Below are positions 1 to 9,500 of a DNA stretch of 64,000 nucleotides, in pieces; positions within the stretch are counted from its first letter, which is position 1; each line of letters begins with the position of its first letter. The notes under the pieces are model-generated. The model did not search any database. It had not been told where the DNA came from and saw only the letters and a program-made list of their open reading frames with translations. Location of the stretch: contig NZ_CANLYD010000010.1 in the NCBI RefSeq assembly GCF_947495315.1, positions 124,001-188,000 of the forward strand, read 5' to 3'. The translations under genes were made by a program, and so were the position numbers. The DNA comes from an uncultured Aquimarina sp. (GTDB lineage Bacteria; Bacteroidota; Bacteroidia; Flavobacteriales; Flavobacteriaceae).

Positions 1-63
1 CCGAGTTATAGACATTGAACTACACTTGAATTAATAATAAAAACCAAACCACATAAAAAAAGA

Positions 64-1599
64 ATGAAACTTAAGTTTAGAAAAAATATAATTATAAAAG
101 TTTTAATATGTATTGTTTTACTAGTAGCATTAGCTCTAGGGGGTGAATATCTATGGTCTAGCCACCAAATAAAAAAACATACAGGTAGTTTAATCAAAGT
201 TATTGACCCAACTTCTTATTTTGATTCTTATGGAGCCATTGGCATAAAAAACGTCAATACTTATATAAATGACAGTTCAAGTTTTACTGTTAAAAACATC
301 GTATTAAAAAATGGCAGTATAGTAGCAATAGATAATATTGAAACTCTAAAGAAAAGCATTAATTACATTGATGGTGATGGTAAGTTCTTAATACCAGGAC
401 TAGTAGATACACATACGCATTTATTAAACAGTAAGAATGATTTGTACCTTTACTTAGTTAATGGAGTTACCTCAATTGCTGAAATGTTTGGTACAGAGAC
501 CCATCTTGAATGGAAAAAAGAAGCAGAAAATGGTTCCATAAGTCCTAATATGTATGTTGCTTCAAGCAAGGTAGGAAGCCAAAAGGGTTTTAGCGCCGAA
601 ATGAGCAAAAACTATGGTGGTGCCATTCATTATCAAAGTGTAGAATCCGCACGGGAAGGTATCGCGAATTTTAAGAAAGAAGGCTACGATGCTGTTAAGC
701 TAGGAAGTCTACTTAATAAGGAAACCTATACTACTATTATCGATGAGGCTAAAAAACAAGATATACCTGTTATTGGACATTTATCTTATGATATACCTTT
801 GGAAACTTTATATACCTCAGGACAATCACAGTTAGCCCACGTGGAAGAAATTACCAAAAGTACAATGGAAGCCTTTGGTGGTGTAGGTTATGGTGACGAA
901 AATGACTATTTAGAATATCTTAAAAAAAATGCAGATAGCATTGCCATTAAACTAAGAGAAAATGACATTGCAGTTTCAACTACCATTTGGTTGATGGAAA
1001 GTTTACCGAAGCAGAAATTCAATCTGGATGATTTCATACAATCTATAAAACTTAAGTACGCCAATCCTGGGGTGATTGAAGGTTCGGGCTTGCGTCAAGG
1101 ATGGTTACCAGGTAATAATGAGTATGAAAACCTTAAAATATTGGAAGATCCTGAACGATTAAAAAAATCTAAAATATATAATGATGCTTATATAAAAGCC
1201 ATTCAAATAATGTGCAGTGCTTTGGCCAGAAACAATACTACTGTTATTGTGGGAACAGATACTAATGTCGCAGGTGTAGTTCCAGGTTTTTCATTTCATG
1301 ATGAAATGAAGTCTCTATCAAATGTAGGCTTTACAAACCGCCAAATTCTCAATGCTTCGACCATAGCCCCAGCCAAATTTATGAAAATGAAAACAGGAAA
1401 AATTGAAGTTGGTTATGAATCAGATTTAATCCTACTTTCTAAAAACCCCCTTGAAGATATTACAAACACAAAATCCATAGAGATGGTTTTTTTTGATAAT
1501 TATCGAATTGATGAAAATGGTATTAAAAGAATTCTCAATAAAATTGAAGAAGTGAACAACGATAATAGGAATGTTGAAATAAATAAATATCAAAAATAA
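64..1599 (+). CDS. Membrane-anchored amidohydrolase family protein
   Basis: Metal-dependent hydrolase of the amidohydrolase superfamily, imidazolonepropionase-like branch. An N-terminal hydrophobic stretch (about residues 9-27) after a Lys/Arg-rich start predicts export or inner-membrane anchoring. The first metal ligands are the HTH of VDTHTHLLN (His117, His119). A GHLSYD segment near residue 240, a second His (LAHVEE) and VGTDTN near residue 400 fit the remaining His and Asp ligands of the TIM barrel. The C-terminus has the returning beta-sandwich strand typical of the family (GYESDLILLSKNPLED). Length (511 aa) is usual for secreted members. The natural substrate cannot be told from sequence; dipeptides and cyclic amides are known for relatives. 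It stands alone in front of a beta-lactamase-fold gene. Confidence 0.85.
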   Translation: MKLKFRKNIIIKVLICIVLLVALALGGEYLWSSHQIKKHTGSLIKVIDPTSYFDSYGAIGIKNVNTYINDSSSFTVKNIVLKNGSIVAIDNIETLKKSINYIDGDGKFLIPGLVDTHTHLLNSKNDLYLYLVNGVTSIAEMFGTETHLEWKKEAENGSISPNMYVASSKVGSQKGFSAEMSKNYGGAIHYQSVESAREGIANFKKEGYDAVKLGSLLNKETYTTIIDEAKKQDIPVIGHLSYDIPLETLYTSGQSQLAHVEEITKSTMEAFGGVGYGDENDYLEYLKKNADSIAIKLRENDIAVSTTIWLMESLPKQKFNLDDFIQSIKLKYANPGVIEGSGLRQGWLPGNNEYENLKILEDPERLKKSKIYNDAYIKAIQIMCSALARNNTTVIVGTDTNVAGVVPGFSFHDEMKSLSNVGFTNRQILNASTIAPAKFMKMKTGKIEVGYESDLILLSKNPLEDITNTKSIEMVFFDNYRIDENGIKRILNKIEEVNNDNRNVEINKYQK

Positions 1600-1767
1600 A
1601 CATACAAATTCTTGCAAAAGAAGATTTTTCATGAAATTCAGGCGCAAAGAATACTAGAAACTAAAAATTAGACCTGGATAAAATGGTAGATAGCTCTATA
1701 AAGTACATACTTAATTACATGAAAAAACAAACACTTACATGTCTTTTAATAATGAAAATAATAATTT

Positions 1768-2874
1768 ATGAAATACCTCTTTTTAATAACCGTGCTGTTT
1801 TTTTCATGTAAGAGTAAACAAGAAAAACCAATAAACAGTAATGAGAAGCAGTACGTTGAGAATATCGCAGAAGTAGAAATATCTAATCAGAAAATAGAAC
1901 AATTCATTGGAGATAAAATGGAAGCCATGAATATTCCTGGTCTATCTATGGCAATTATCAATAAAGGAAAAATAGTATATCATATTACTAAAGGATATGC
2001 TAATATTGAAGACAACAAAGAAGTAAATCAACAAACATTATTTGAGGGAGCTTCTATTTCCAAATCAATGTTCGCCTATTTGGCTATGCAGTTAGTTGAT
2101 GAAGCAAAGATGGAACTAGATAGACCATTACATCAATATATTGGCCAGCCTTTCCCTGGATTAGACAAAACAAATGAAGCTTATAAAGAAATTACTGCTC
2201 GCATGGTACTGTCCCATAGTACAGGATTTCCCAATTGGCGTGGTAACTCAGAATTGAGGACTCAATTTAAACCAGGAACTAAATTTGGATATTCCGGTGA
2301 AGGCTATCAATACTTGGTTTATGCAGTGCAATCAATTCTAGATACCGATTATCGGGGTTTAGAATCATATTTTAAAGAAAAAATTGCTATTCCTCTTAAA
2401 ATGAAGAATACGACCTATATTCCAAATTCCCAAACTCTTAAAAATAAGGCATCAGCTTATAAAAATGAAACCCTTATTCCCAAACAGGAAAACCCTCAGG
2501 AATTTAATGCCGCAGCAGGAATTCATTCGGAAGCTATATCCTATTCAAAATGGCTAATAAATTTGATGAATAAAAATGGCTTGACAAAAGAAAGCTACCA
2601 TGAATTGTTTGCAGATCAAATTGCTACACCAAAAAAGGATTGGTTTAACAAGGTTGGCATCACAAATTGGACTTTAGGATTTGCAAAACATAAATTTGAT
2701 TTTCTTGACAGACCCATTTATGGTCATATTGGAAATAATGAAGGTTTTACAAGTCTTTTCTTAATGGACTTAAGTAAAAAATGGGGAATTGTAATCTTTA
2801 CCAATGCAGACCAAGCTGATGATTTTGGATTTGAGCTGTTCAAATATTTGAACAATGAAAATTATGAAATTTAA
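1768..2874 (+). CDS. Serine beta-lactamase-fold hydrolase, lipoprotein
   Basis: Serine hydrolase of the class C beta-lactamase / penicillin-binding-protein-like family. A lipobox-like start (VLFFSCKSKQ, Cys near residue 14) predicts an outer-membrane or periplasmic lipoprotein. The active-site SxxK is visible as SISK (Ser96, Lys99); YSGEGY near residue 176 occupies the YxN position, with Ser in place of the canonical middle residue and Gly in place of Asn; HIG near residue 319 is the KTG-equivalent HxG triad. The 368-aa length suits a single catalytic domain. Such proteins are usually esterases or D-amino-acid peptidases rather than true beta-lactamases. The gene lies 168 bp after the amidohydrolase on the same strand, so the two may be co-transcribed. 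Confidence 0.85.
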   Translation: MKYLFLITVLFFSCKSKQEKPINSNEKQYVENIAEVEISNQKIEQFIGDKMEAMNIPGLSMAIINKGKIVYHITKGYANIEDNKEVNQQTLFEGASISKSMFAYLAMQLVDEAKMELDRPLHQYIGQPFPGLDKTNEAYKEITARMVLSHSTGFPNWRGNSELRTQFKPGTKFGYSGEGYQYLVYAVQSILDTDYRGLESYFKEKIAIPLKMKNTTYIPNSQTLKNKASAYKNETLIPKQENPQEFNAAAGIHSEAISYSKWLINLMNKNGLTKESYHELFADQIATPKKDWFNKVGITNWTLGFAKHKFDFLDRPIYGHIGNNEGFTSLFLMDLSKKWGIVIFTNADQADDFGFELFKYLNNENYEI

Positions 2875-3015
2875 GTAGACCTATTTTTATCTAACGTTTA
2901 GATTAATTACCTCTAAAAATCCTTAAAATCAATCAAAATAGTCTCTTATCTAAAAATCATAGCTAATTTCCCCTAAACTAATTATTCAAATACACATTGT
3001 ACACAAGTTATTAAT

Positions 3016-3726
3016 ATGAGAAAAAGTTTAATAATATTAATTTTTACGAACGGGGCTTTGTTCATTTCGGCAAGTTGGTAAATCAACTTCAAACAACGTT
3101 AGGATTGATTCAGTGACAGTGGACTCAATAAAAATGAATAAAATCCAGGAATCACTGAACTATTATCTTGACACTGATTCTACATATACTGATTTTACGG
3201 AAAAAGGCTTAACCATACAAAAACAGCTTACCAAAAAGGAGGAGAATACATTGAACTTAGCGAAATAATAGGGTATATTGATTCTACAAGAACACAATAT
3301 GAGCACGGGATATTCTGGACTCGTACAATCAATGAAACCACTATGCCATTAGAACTAATGATTCATTCATAATTCATAATTCCCAGTTCACCAGACAACC
3401 ACTTAATTTTCCTGCACCAGATTCCTACTTTAAATTATTTCTGCATCCTAACACAATGACCCTTGGCAAACTATCATTGTATAGCAATAGTATAGATGGT
3501 TTAATTTTTTTTTAGGTACCAATTTTAATAAATAAACAATGCTACAAAGAACGATTAACCCTGAGGAGGGGCATCTATTCTATATCGTTTTACTAATTCA
3601 CGCACCAGATAACGACACCATACGAGCAGGATTTATCTTAAAAGAACATGACCTTTCTATAAAAATAACATAGAACCATCTGGTTCTAAATTAATTCCCT
3701 GCGGAAAGATTGTTTTTAAAAATTAG
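3016..3726 (+). pseudogene. Multiply frameshifted remnant of a small exported protein
   Basis: The intergenic stretch reads as one decayed gene across several frames. It begins with a signal-peptide-like segment (MRKSLIILIF...) that stops at 3079, continues one frame away (KSTSNNVRIDSVTVDS...), changes frame near 3239 to a segment ending EHGIFWTRTINETT, then resumes near 3385 and 3540 with segments containing FPAPDSYFKLFLHPN and INPEEGHLFYIVLLIH, ending in LIPCGKIVFKN and a stop at 3724-3726. Each piece has normal coding character, so this looks like recent decay by several indels. I do not recognise the family. No other gene is visible between 2875 and 3808. Confidence 0.45.
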
Positions 3727-3808
3727 GTTAGTAAATTATCTTTGTTCAATTTATCTATGTGCTTAATATATTTATAGTTACAAAAAATTATACCACACTA
3801 ACACTACA

Positions 3809-4207
3809 CTATAAACGTTCCCACATTTTATCCGCATTTAATCTAAAAGTACCTAAGTGATCAAAACTACATTCAGATGGAGCTATAATAGATAAAAACG
3901 GTTCTTCTTTTCTATTTCTATAAAGGTGATATACCTCACCTACTATAGGTTCAAAAGTAAATTTAGCATTGTAAACTAAGTTATTATACTCAAACTGCTC
4001 AATCAAAACATCATACTGCGCTCTTAGCTCATCGTACTTAGCCTTCACCTGTTTATTTACTTTATGAACATTTGTGTTTTTCCAGGCTACGGTATCCGGA
4101 ATTGTTATCACAGGAGCACCCACATCTGTAGCATAAGGTTTTAATGCTGCATCATACCGATTTTCCTCTTCATTATAAACTACCTGATCTGGTTTTTTAT
4201 TACTCAT
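3809..4207 (-). CDS. DUF2452 domain-containing protein
   Basis: Small soluble protein of 132 aa matching the DUF2452 pattern: a region around DVGAPVITIPDT, a helical middle (KQVKAKYDELRAQYDVLIEQFEYN) and a C-terminal strand-rich part ending GTFRLNADKMWERL. The middle could be a short coiled coil. The biochemical role is unknown. It is the last gene of the nine-gene minus-strand photolyase operon and starts 2 bp after the TIGR03643 gene stops, so it is certainly co-transcribed. Its constant association with photolyase clusters in flavobacteria suggests a part in assembling the photo-repair proteins, which is inference. Confidence 0.8.
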   Translation of the reverse strand: MSNKKPDQVVYNEEENRYDAALKPYATDVGAPVITIPDTVAWKNTNVHKVNKQVKAKYDELRAQYDVLIEQFEYNNLVYNAKFTFEPIVGEVYHLYRNRKEEPFLSIIAPSECSFDHLGTFRLNADKMWERL

Positions 4208-4209
4208 CT

Positions 4210-4488
4210 CTATCTTTTTGAAATTTTATTATGTGTAATCTGTCTTTGTCGAGAACATTTAAATCTACCATCTTCAAAAACACGTTTTTTAAGATGTTTT
4301 GTTTTTCGACCTTGTACTCTTTTTCGCCACATTCTAAAACTAGATGGCTTCATTTCCTTGCGCATCAGATTGATAACCTGTTGTTCTTTTAATCCAAATT
4401 GCATTAAAATAGCATCAAAAGGTGTGCGATCTTCCCAAGCCATTTCAATAATTCTATCTACATCTCTTATCGTTAAATCATTTTGCAT
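4210..4488 (-). CDS. TIGR03643 family protein (DUF2805-like)
   Basis: Basic 92-aa protein. The N-terminal two thirds (residues 5-60) carry the family signature, including IIEMAWEDRTPFDAI and KPSSFRMWRKRVQGRK, with a predicted helix-turn-helix-like fold; the C-terminus is Lys/Arg-rich. The family has no established activity. A nucleic-acid-binding role is plausible from charge and fold but is inference. It sits 6 bp after the photolyase stop and 2 bp before the DUF2452 gene, inside the photo-repair operon. Confidence 0.8.
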   Translation of the reverse strand: MQNDLTIRDVDRIIEMAWEDRTPFDAILMQFGLKEQQVINLMRKEMKPSSFRMWRKRVQGRKTKHLKKRVFEDGRFKCSRQRQITHNKISKR

Positions 4489-4494
4489 TTCAGT

Positions 4495-5973
4495 TTAGAT
4501 TTTTCTATTTGGTAATGTATGCTTTTTTAAAATTCGATAGCTTTCCTTCCTTACGAGTGCATCATCTTTCATATCCCATAAGGTATCACTCGCTTTTTTT
4601 CGAGTAGTATTGATATCCACTATAGGAAAAGGATAATCTACACCTATTTCGAGGTTATTAAATTGTTGCTCCAGAGGTGGCATTTTATAGGGTTCATGAA
4701 TATATGTTAGTGGAATGTTTTTTAGTTCAGGGACCCATTTTCTAATAAAAACTCCTTCTGGATCATGTTCTATACTATTTTTTACAGGATTATATATTCT
4801 AAGTGTATTAGTTCCTGTTTCCCCTGCTTGCATTTGGAGTTGCGGAAAATGAATACCTGGTTCAAAATCTAAAAACATACTGGATAAATGTGCACTGGCC
4901 TCCTGCCAGGGTTGCCAAAGATTATGTGTAAAAAAAGAAACCACCAAAGCTCTCATTCTAAAGTTGATATATCCCGTTTCTTTTAAACATCGCATACAAG
5001 CATCTACTAGTGGATATCCTGTTATACCTTCTTTCCAAGCAGTTTGATATACTTCAGAAATTTGCTTCTTTAGTTTTCTATATCCTTTATTTATACTTTC
5101 GAATTCCATAATATCTTCCATTTCGAACTTTTGTATAAAATGTACTTGCCATTGCAATCGGGAAGTGAATGCATCAATCTGTTTTTTATCACTAGAAGTT
5201 TCTCGTTGCTTTACCGCATATTGCCATACCTGCCTTATTGATAAATTACCCCAAGCTATATAAGGAGACAAACGACTACATCCTTTTCTAGCTAATTCTG
5301 GTTTTGAAATATGAAAACTATAATTTTTATAACGTCCTCTGAAAAAAGAGATCAAATACTCAAACCCTTTAGTTGTTCCACCTACCTGAAAATTATAGTC
5401 TATTAACGTATCTAAATCAACTGTATTAAAAACCTTTTCGAGTTCTACTATTTTTTCCATAGAGATAAAACTATCTGGTTTTGGGTTAAATTGAAACTGT
5501 GATTGATTCATATAATGCTCACAATCTTCTCTCCAATTCTCTCTATTCTGAAGTCCTCTATGAATACCATTATTCGTATTCTCCACCCATTGAATTAAAT
5601 TATTTTTACAAAAACGTGAAAATGCTTTATCTCTTTCATAAGTAATTCTAATACCTGTCTCTTGATGAGAAAACACCTGATCAATCTTCCAGAATTGCTG
5701 TAAAGTACCAATTGTATGAATAACCTCTGAAGAAACACACAATACCTTTGTATTATAAGGAAGTAACTGAGTATTTAAATCATCTAGTGATTGTTTTATA
5801 AAATTCCAATGTCGTTCACTATAATGTTTATCTTCTTTTAATGTATTTTCAAAAACGTACAACAATAAAGTTGGTGAATCTGCTGCTATTGCATTATGTA
5901 TAGCTTCATTATCTTGCAATCGAAGATCTCGCTTAAACCAAACTATATTGATATGTTCTTTATTAATACTCAT
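4495..5973 (-). CDS. Cryptochrome/deoxyribodipyrimidine photolyase family protein
   Basis: Blue-light flavoprotein for repair or sensing of UV-damaged DNA. The N-terminal alpha/beta domain starts with VWFKRDLRLQDNEAI, the usual opening of the antenna-binding domain. The C-terminal helical FAD-binding domain (about residues 210-470) includes YIAWGNLSIRQVW, the TGYPLVDACMRCL segment and NFRMRALVVSFFTHNLW. At 492 aa it has a full photolyase length. The sequence cannot decide between CPD photolyase and cryptochrome. Its start overlaps the end of the Fe-S photolyase gene by 11 bp, implying translational coupling. This is one of three photolyase-family proteins in a row and the one closest to classical photolyases. 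Confidence 0.85.
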   Translation of the reverse strand: MSINKEHINIVWFKRDLRLQDNEAIHNAIAADSPTLLLYVFENTLKEDKHYSERHWNFIKQSLDDLNTQLLPYNTKVLCVSSEVIHTIGTLQQFWKIDQVFSHQETGIRITYERDKAFSRFCKNNLIQWVENTNNGIHRGLQNRENWREDCEHYMNQSQFQFNPKPDSFISMEKIVELEKVFNTVDLDTLIDYNFQVGGTTKGFEYLISFFRGRYKNYSFHISKPELARKGCSRLSPYIAWGNLSIRQVWQYAVKQRETSSDKKQIDAFTSRLQWQVHFIQKFEMEDIMEFESINKGYRKLKKQISEVYQTAWKEGITGYPLVDACMRCLKETGYINFRMRALVVSFFTHNLWQPWQEASAHLSSMFLDFEPGIHFPQLQMQAGETGTNTLRIYNPVKNSIEHDPEGVFIRKWVPELKNIPLTYIHEPYKMPPLEQQFNNLEIGVDYPFPIVDINTTRKKASDTLWDMKDDALVRKESYRILKKHTLPNRKI

Positions 5974-7495
5974 TGGGGTTTTCGATAATATGATTAGCTC
6001 TTTCCTTTAATTTACGTAGTTTTTCTTTGTCCATTTTGCTCAATAAGCTCAACATCATGGACATCCGTTGATTATCTTTAAAATATTCTTGCTTTTCATC
6101 TAAAAAATTCCAGTAAAGTGAATTGAAAGGACAAGCATCTTTTTCATGTTTCTTTGAAACTTTATAGTGACAACCCTTACAGTAATTACTCATTTTATTG
6201 ATATAACTACCACTAGAAACATATGGTTTTGTTGCTACCAATCCACCATCTGCAAATTGACTCATACCGCGAGTATTTGTGATTTCGACCCACTCAACGG
6301 CATCAATATAAACACCTAGATACCATTGATCAACCTCATCGGGATCTGTCATTGTTAATAAAGCATAATTACCGGTAATCATCAAGCGCTGTATATGATG
6401 TGCGTATGCATCATCAACACTCTGCCGAATAGCAGAACGCATACAATTCATTTTGGTATTACCTGTCCAATAAAATTCTGGAAGTTTATGAGTGTTATTA
6501 AGCTCATTTAGATTTTTATAACCTGGCATTTTTGCCCAATACATACCCCTCATATACTCTCTCCATCCAAGTATCTGACGTACAAACCCTTCTACTTGTG
6601 ATATATCTATTTCTTGTTTTTGATTTCTCCAATACTCAATAACTTTAGTAATTACTTCCATTGGATGAAGCATTTTGGTATTCATAGCAAAAGATAGTCT
6701 ACTATGGAATAAATATTTTTCATCCGGATGCATCGCATCTTGATAGTCTCCAAAATATACCAGGAGGTTTTCACAGAAATAATCTAATAGCGATAAACAT
6801 TCTTCTCTAGAAGTTGGCCAATTAAATTCTTTTGGATTAATGTTTCCAATAGTCTTAACATCAGCATTTTTAATTAGCTCGACTAAATCACTAACGTCTT
6901 TTCCTAAATCTCTCTGACCAGGAATTTCTGGACTACCATTCCATTTTTTTCTGTTGCTTTGGTCAAAATTCCATTTACCCCCTTCTGGATCCTTCTTGGT
7001 GATCATCATGATATCATATTTCTTTCGCATATCACGATAGAAATATTCCATTGTATATTGCTTCTTACCTTCAAAAAAATCAGAAAAATCCGTTCTAGAT
7101 GTAAGGAAATGCTCCGTATCAAATACTTCCGTATCTATCGATAATTGATTACAAAAGTCTTTCAATTGTTTATCCAATCGATATTCATCTGGAAGTTGAT
7201 ATTCGAACTTGGTAATGTTTTTTGTTTTTATAATTTTTTCGAGATTGGCTACTAAATCTTGTTTATTATCCTGATGATCTAATTCATAGTAGATTATCTC
7301 AGAACCTTTCTTACGTAACCAAGAAGCAAAATTTCGCATACTTTGGAAAAAACCTACTACTTTCTGAATATGATGCACTGTATAATCAGTCTCCTGACGC
7401 ATTTCGGCCATGAAATAAAAAACATCTTCTTGAGTATCCTTGTACCAAGAATGCTCATAATTTAATTGATCACCAAGTAACAAACGTAGTATCAT
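5963..7495 (-). CDS. Iron-sulfur bacterial cryptochrome/(6-4) photolyase (PhrB/FeS-BCP type)
   Basis: Prokaryotic (6-4) photolyase-like protein, annotated in databases as photolyase-related. It opens with RLLLGDQLNYEHSWY, the hallmark start of this class. Cysteines in the C-terminal domain, CKGCHYKVSKKHEKDAC (spacings +3 and +13), match three of the four Fe-S cluster ligands of Agrobacterium PhrB; the Cys in TKMNCMRSAIRQ is the likely fourth ligand. The conserved YAHHIQRLMITGNYALL segment helps bind FAD. Characterised relatives use a dimethyl-ribityl-lumazine antenna and repair (6-4) photoproducts. At 510 aa it is full length. It is tightly packed between the DASH gene (3 bp) and the next photolyase (11-bp overlap). 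Confidence 0.9.
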   Translation of the reverse strand: MILRLLLGDQLNYEHSWYKDTQEDVFYFMAEMRQETDYTVHHIQKVVGFFQSMRNFASWLRKKGSEIIYYELDHQDNKQDLVANLEKIIKTKNITKFEYQLPDEYRLDKQLKDFCNQLSIDTEVFDTEHFLTSRTDFSDFFEGKKQYTMEYFYRDMRKKYDIMMITKKDPEGGKWNFDQSNRKKWNGSPEIPGQRDLGKDVSDLVELIKNADVKTIGNINPKEFNWPTSREECLSLLDYFCENLLVYFGDYQDAMHPDEKYLFHSRLSFAMNTKMLHPMEVITKVIEYWRNQKQEIDISQVEGFVRQILGWREYMRGMYWAKMPGYKNLNELNNTHKLPEFYWTGNTKMNCMRSAIRQSVDDAYAHHIQRLMITGNYALLTMTDPDEVDQWYLGVYIDAVEWVEITNTRGMSQFADGGLVATKPYVSSGSYINKMSNYCKGCHYKVSKKHEKDACPFNSLYWNFLDEKQEYFKDNQRMSMMLSLLSKMDKEKLRKLKERANHIIENPNEY

Positions 7496-7498
7496 AAA

Positions 7499-8800
7499 TC
7501 AAAATAATGTTTGTTGTAACCAAAGGCTTTGAAATTTTTGTTCTGGATCATATCTTTGCGATTGGAATTCTATATTAAATTTTCGGTCTCTAGGATCATT
7601 ACCAACTCCAGCAACATATTGCCAGTTTCCATAATTACTATGGACATCATAATCTATCAATAACGATTCAAAATATGCTGCTCCTACCCTCCAGTCCAAC
7701 TTCAATTCCTTTGCGAAATAAGAAGCTACGTTTTGTCGACCACGATTACTCATCCATCCTGTATTTTTAAGCTCTATCATATTTGCATTAATAAAAGACT
7801 CTTTCGTTTCTCCATTAATCCATTGACGAATACTTTGAATATCTTTCGACCAAGAATAATCTTTATGAAGTATTCCTTTTATTTTAAACAGATCATTCCC
7901 ATGTTTTAAGGAAATATATTTAAAAAAGTCTCTCCAAATTAATTCAAAAATAAGCCAGTATGTACTCTGATTTTTCTGTACATCATTCTCATAATTTCTT
8001 ACCTGATGATAAATCGTACGCGCCGAAATCGATCCATTGGATAGCCAAGCTGAAAGCTTAGAACTATAATCTGTACCTACTAATCCATTTCTTGTTTTCT
8101 TGTAATATGAAAGTTTTTTAGTATTCCAAAAATAGCCTTGCACCCTTTGATTCGCTTGGTCTTCTCCTCCTTTAAAAGGGAAGGCCGTTCTGGAATCTAT
8201 TTCGAATTCTTGAAAATCAAGATCAGATACTTTTGGAATATCTGTAGTATTTTCTAGCATATTTTCGGGTGCCAAAGGCTCTATTACAACTTCTGCTCGA
8301 ACGGTAGCGAATTTTTCGCATTCCTTTCTGAAATTGGTAAACACTTTTGGAACATTCTCTATATCAAAAGGAATATCATCTGGATGAAAAAGAAATTGAT
8401 CGTATGACTCCATCCACTCTATATTTGGATTCTTTATCTCATTTTTTATAGAATCGAAAATCTCTTTTTCTTCTGTAGTCCACTCTTTTTGAAGGTACAC
8501 TTTCCTTATTTTATAATCTTCAATAAGTTTTGAGAAAATTTCTTCGGGTTTATTTTGATAAACAAGTAACGTAATATTTAGTTTACTTAGGTTTTCTTTT
8601 AATTCTGTTACACTCTCTACAAGAAATTTAGTTCTATATTTTTCTACTTTCTTAAAACCAAACTGATCAAAATCAAATAATCTAGGATCAAAAAAAAATA
8701 CGGCAATTACTTTATCATTTTCGGACGCAGCTTTGTATAATGAATTGTTATCGGCAATTCTTAAATCATTTCTAAACCATACAATTCCTGTCTTCATCAT
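7499..8800 (-). CDS. Cryptochrome DASH
   Basis: DASH-family photolyase, which in characterised members repairs CPDs in single-stranded or looped DNA and binds FAD plus MTHF. The start MMKTGIVWFRNDLRIADN is the antenna-domain beta strand. DASH signatures include FPFKGGEDQANQRVQGYFW, YSSKLSAWLSNGSISARTIY, LIFELIWRDFFKY and the FAD-site NTGWMSNRGRQNVASYFAKE, followed by the conserved WRVGAAYFESLLIDYD. At 433 aa it is of usual bacterial DASH length with no C-terminal extension. It lies 14 bp after the DUF2256 gene and 3 bp before the Fe-S photolyase. MTHF supply fits with folE at the head of the operon. Confidence 0.92.
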   Translation of the reverse strand: MMKTGIVWFRNDLRIADNNSLYKAASENDKVIAVFFFDPRLFDFDQFGFKKVEKYRTKFLVESVTELKENLSKLNITLLVYQNKPEEIFSKLIEDYKIRKVYLQKEWTTEEKEIFDSIKNEIKNPNIEWMESYDQFLFHPDDIPFDIENVPKVFTNFRKECEKFATVRAEVVIEPLAPENMLENTTDIPKVSDLDFQEFEIDSRTAFPFKGGEDQANQRVQGYFWNTKKLSYYKKTRNGLVGTDYSSKLSAWLSNGSISARTIYHQVRNYENDVQKNQSTYWLIFELIWRDFFKYISLKHGNDLFKIKGILHKDYSWSKDIQSIRQWINGETKESFINANMIELKNTGWMSNRGRQNVASYFAKELKLDWRVGAAYFESLLIDYDVHSNYGNWQYVAGVGNDPRDRKFNIEFQSQRYDPEQKFQSLWLQQTLF

Positions 8801-8814
8801 ATTGCATAAATAAT

Positions 8815-9015
8815 TTATATCTTCTTTGCTTCAGCTTTTATCCTACCTCTATTATTTCTGCATCTATCACTACAATACTTTACTTCTTCCCAAACCTTTT
8901 CCCACTTCTTTCTCCAAGTAAATGGCCGTTCGCATACTTTACAGATTTTAGTAGGTAAGTTAGATTTCTTCAAATCATCTATTTTGTTTAATAAATTTAA
9001 AAATATATTAAACAA
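8815..9015 (-). CDS. DUF2256 zinc-ribbon-like protein
   Basis: Tiny 66-aa protein. Residues 17-60 carry the DUF2256 pattern: two Cys pairs (CKVC and CSDRC) around the basic segment PFTWRKKWEKVWEEVKY, the sort of arrangement that binds one zinc. Family members are regularly found next to cryptochromes and photolyases. The function is unknown; a maturation or DNA-contact role is only inferred. It directly precedes the DASH gene (14 bp). The first 15 residues are variable, so the start could instead be an internal codon; no internal Met is available before the motif. Confidence 0.8.
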   Translation of the reverse strand: MFNIFLNLLNKIDDLKKSNLPTKICKVCERPFTWRKKWEKVWEEVKYCSDRCRNNRGRIKAEAKKI

Positions 9016-9075
9016 AAATATAACACTAAGATGGTCTTAACAAGATACAAACGTTAAGAATAGTCTAATTATAGA

Positions 9076-9495
9076 CTATATCTGTATAAAGTGTACCAAC
9101 AAACTATAAAGAAAAATGGTTGTCCATAAAAATGTACGTAACCAATTAAGATTGATCAATCGATTTATAAACTTACTATCAAACTTTCCATCCGAAATAC
9201 GACTATGCATAGGAACGAACTGCAAAAAAGTGGAAGACCAAACTAGTGCCACCAAAATCAAACTTATAAAGCTATAAAAATTAGAAAACCAAAAAGTAAA
9301 AATAACATTCATCAAAAGTTGACCTATCATTAAAGGCATAACGATCAGACCTATTCTAACTGCATACACACTATGCCATTTTATCAAATCTTGTTTTTGA
9401 AAATGTTTAAAACTTGGATATATAATAAGTTGCACTATCCAGATTAGAATCAATAATCCAAAATCGAAAAGCAATCTAACTACGGTAAAATCCAT
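9076..9495 (-). CDS. Small four-helix membrane protein in the photolyase operon
   Basis: A 139-aa protein with four predicted membrane helices (about residues 8-26, 46-68, 70-92 and 118-136) and no long soluble part. The pattern VQLIIYPSF after the first helix is seen in small flavobacterial membrane proteins that accompany photolyase clusters. No catalytic motif is visible and I assign no function. It is 5 bp from the flavin-reductase gene and 60 bp from DUF2256, so it belongs to the same transcript. Confidence 0.7.
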   Translation of the reverse strand: MDFTVVRLLFDFGLLILIWIVQLIIYPSFKHFQKQDLIKWHSVYAVRIGLIVMPLMIGQLLMNVIFTFWFSNFYSFISLILVALVWSSTFLQFVPMHSRISDGKFDSKFINRLINLNWLRTFLWTTIFLYSLLVHFIQI

Positions 9496-9500
9496 TCTGT

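Noticed and set aside
1768..2874. A true beta-lactamase conferring drug resistance
   Set aside because: The YxN motif is replaced by YSG and the family includes many esterases and peptidases; the sequence does not support a resistance claim.
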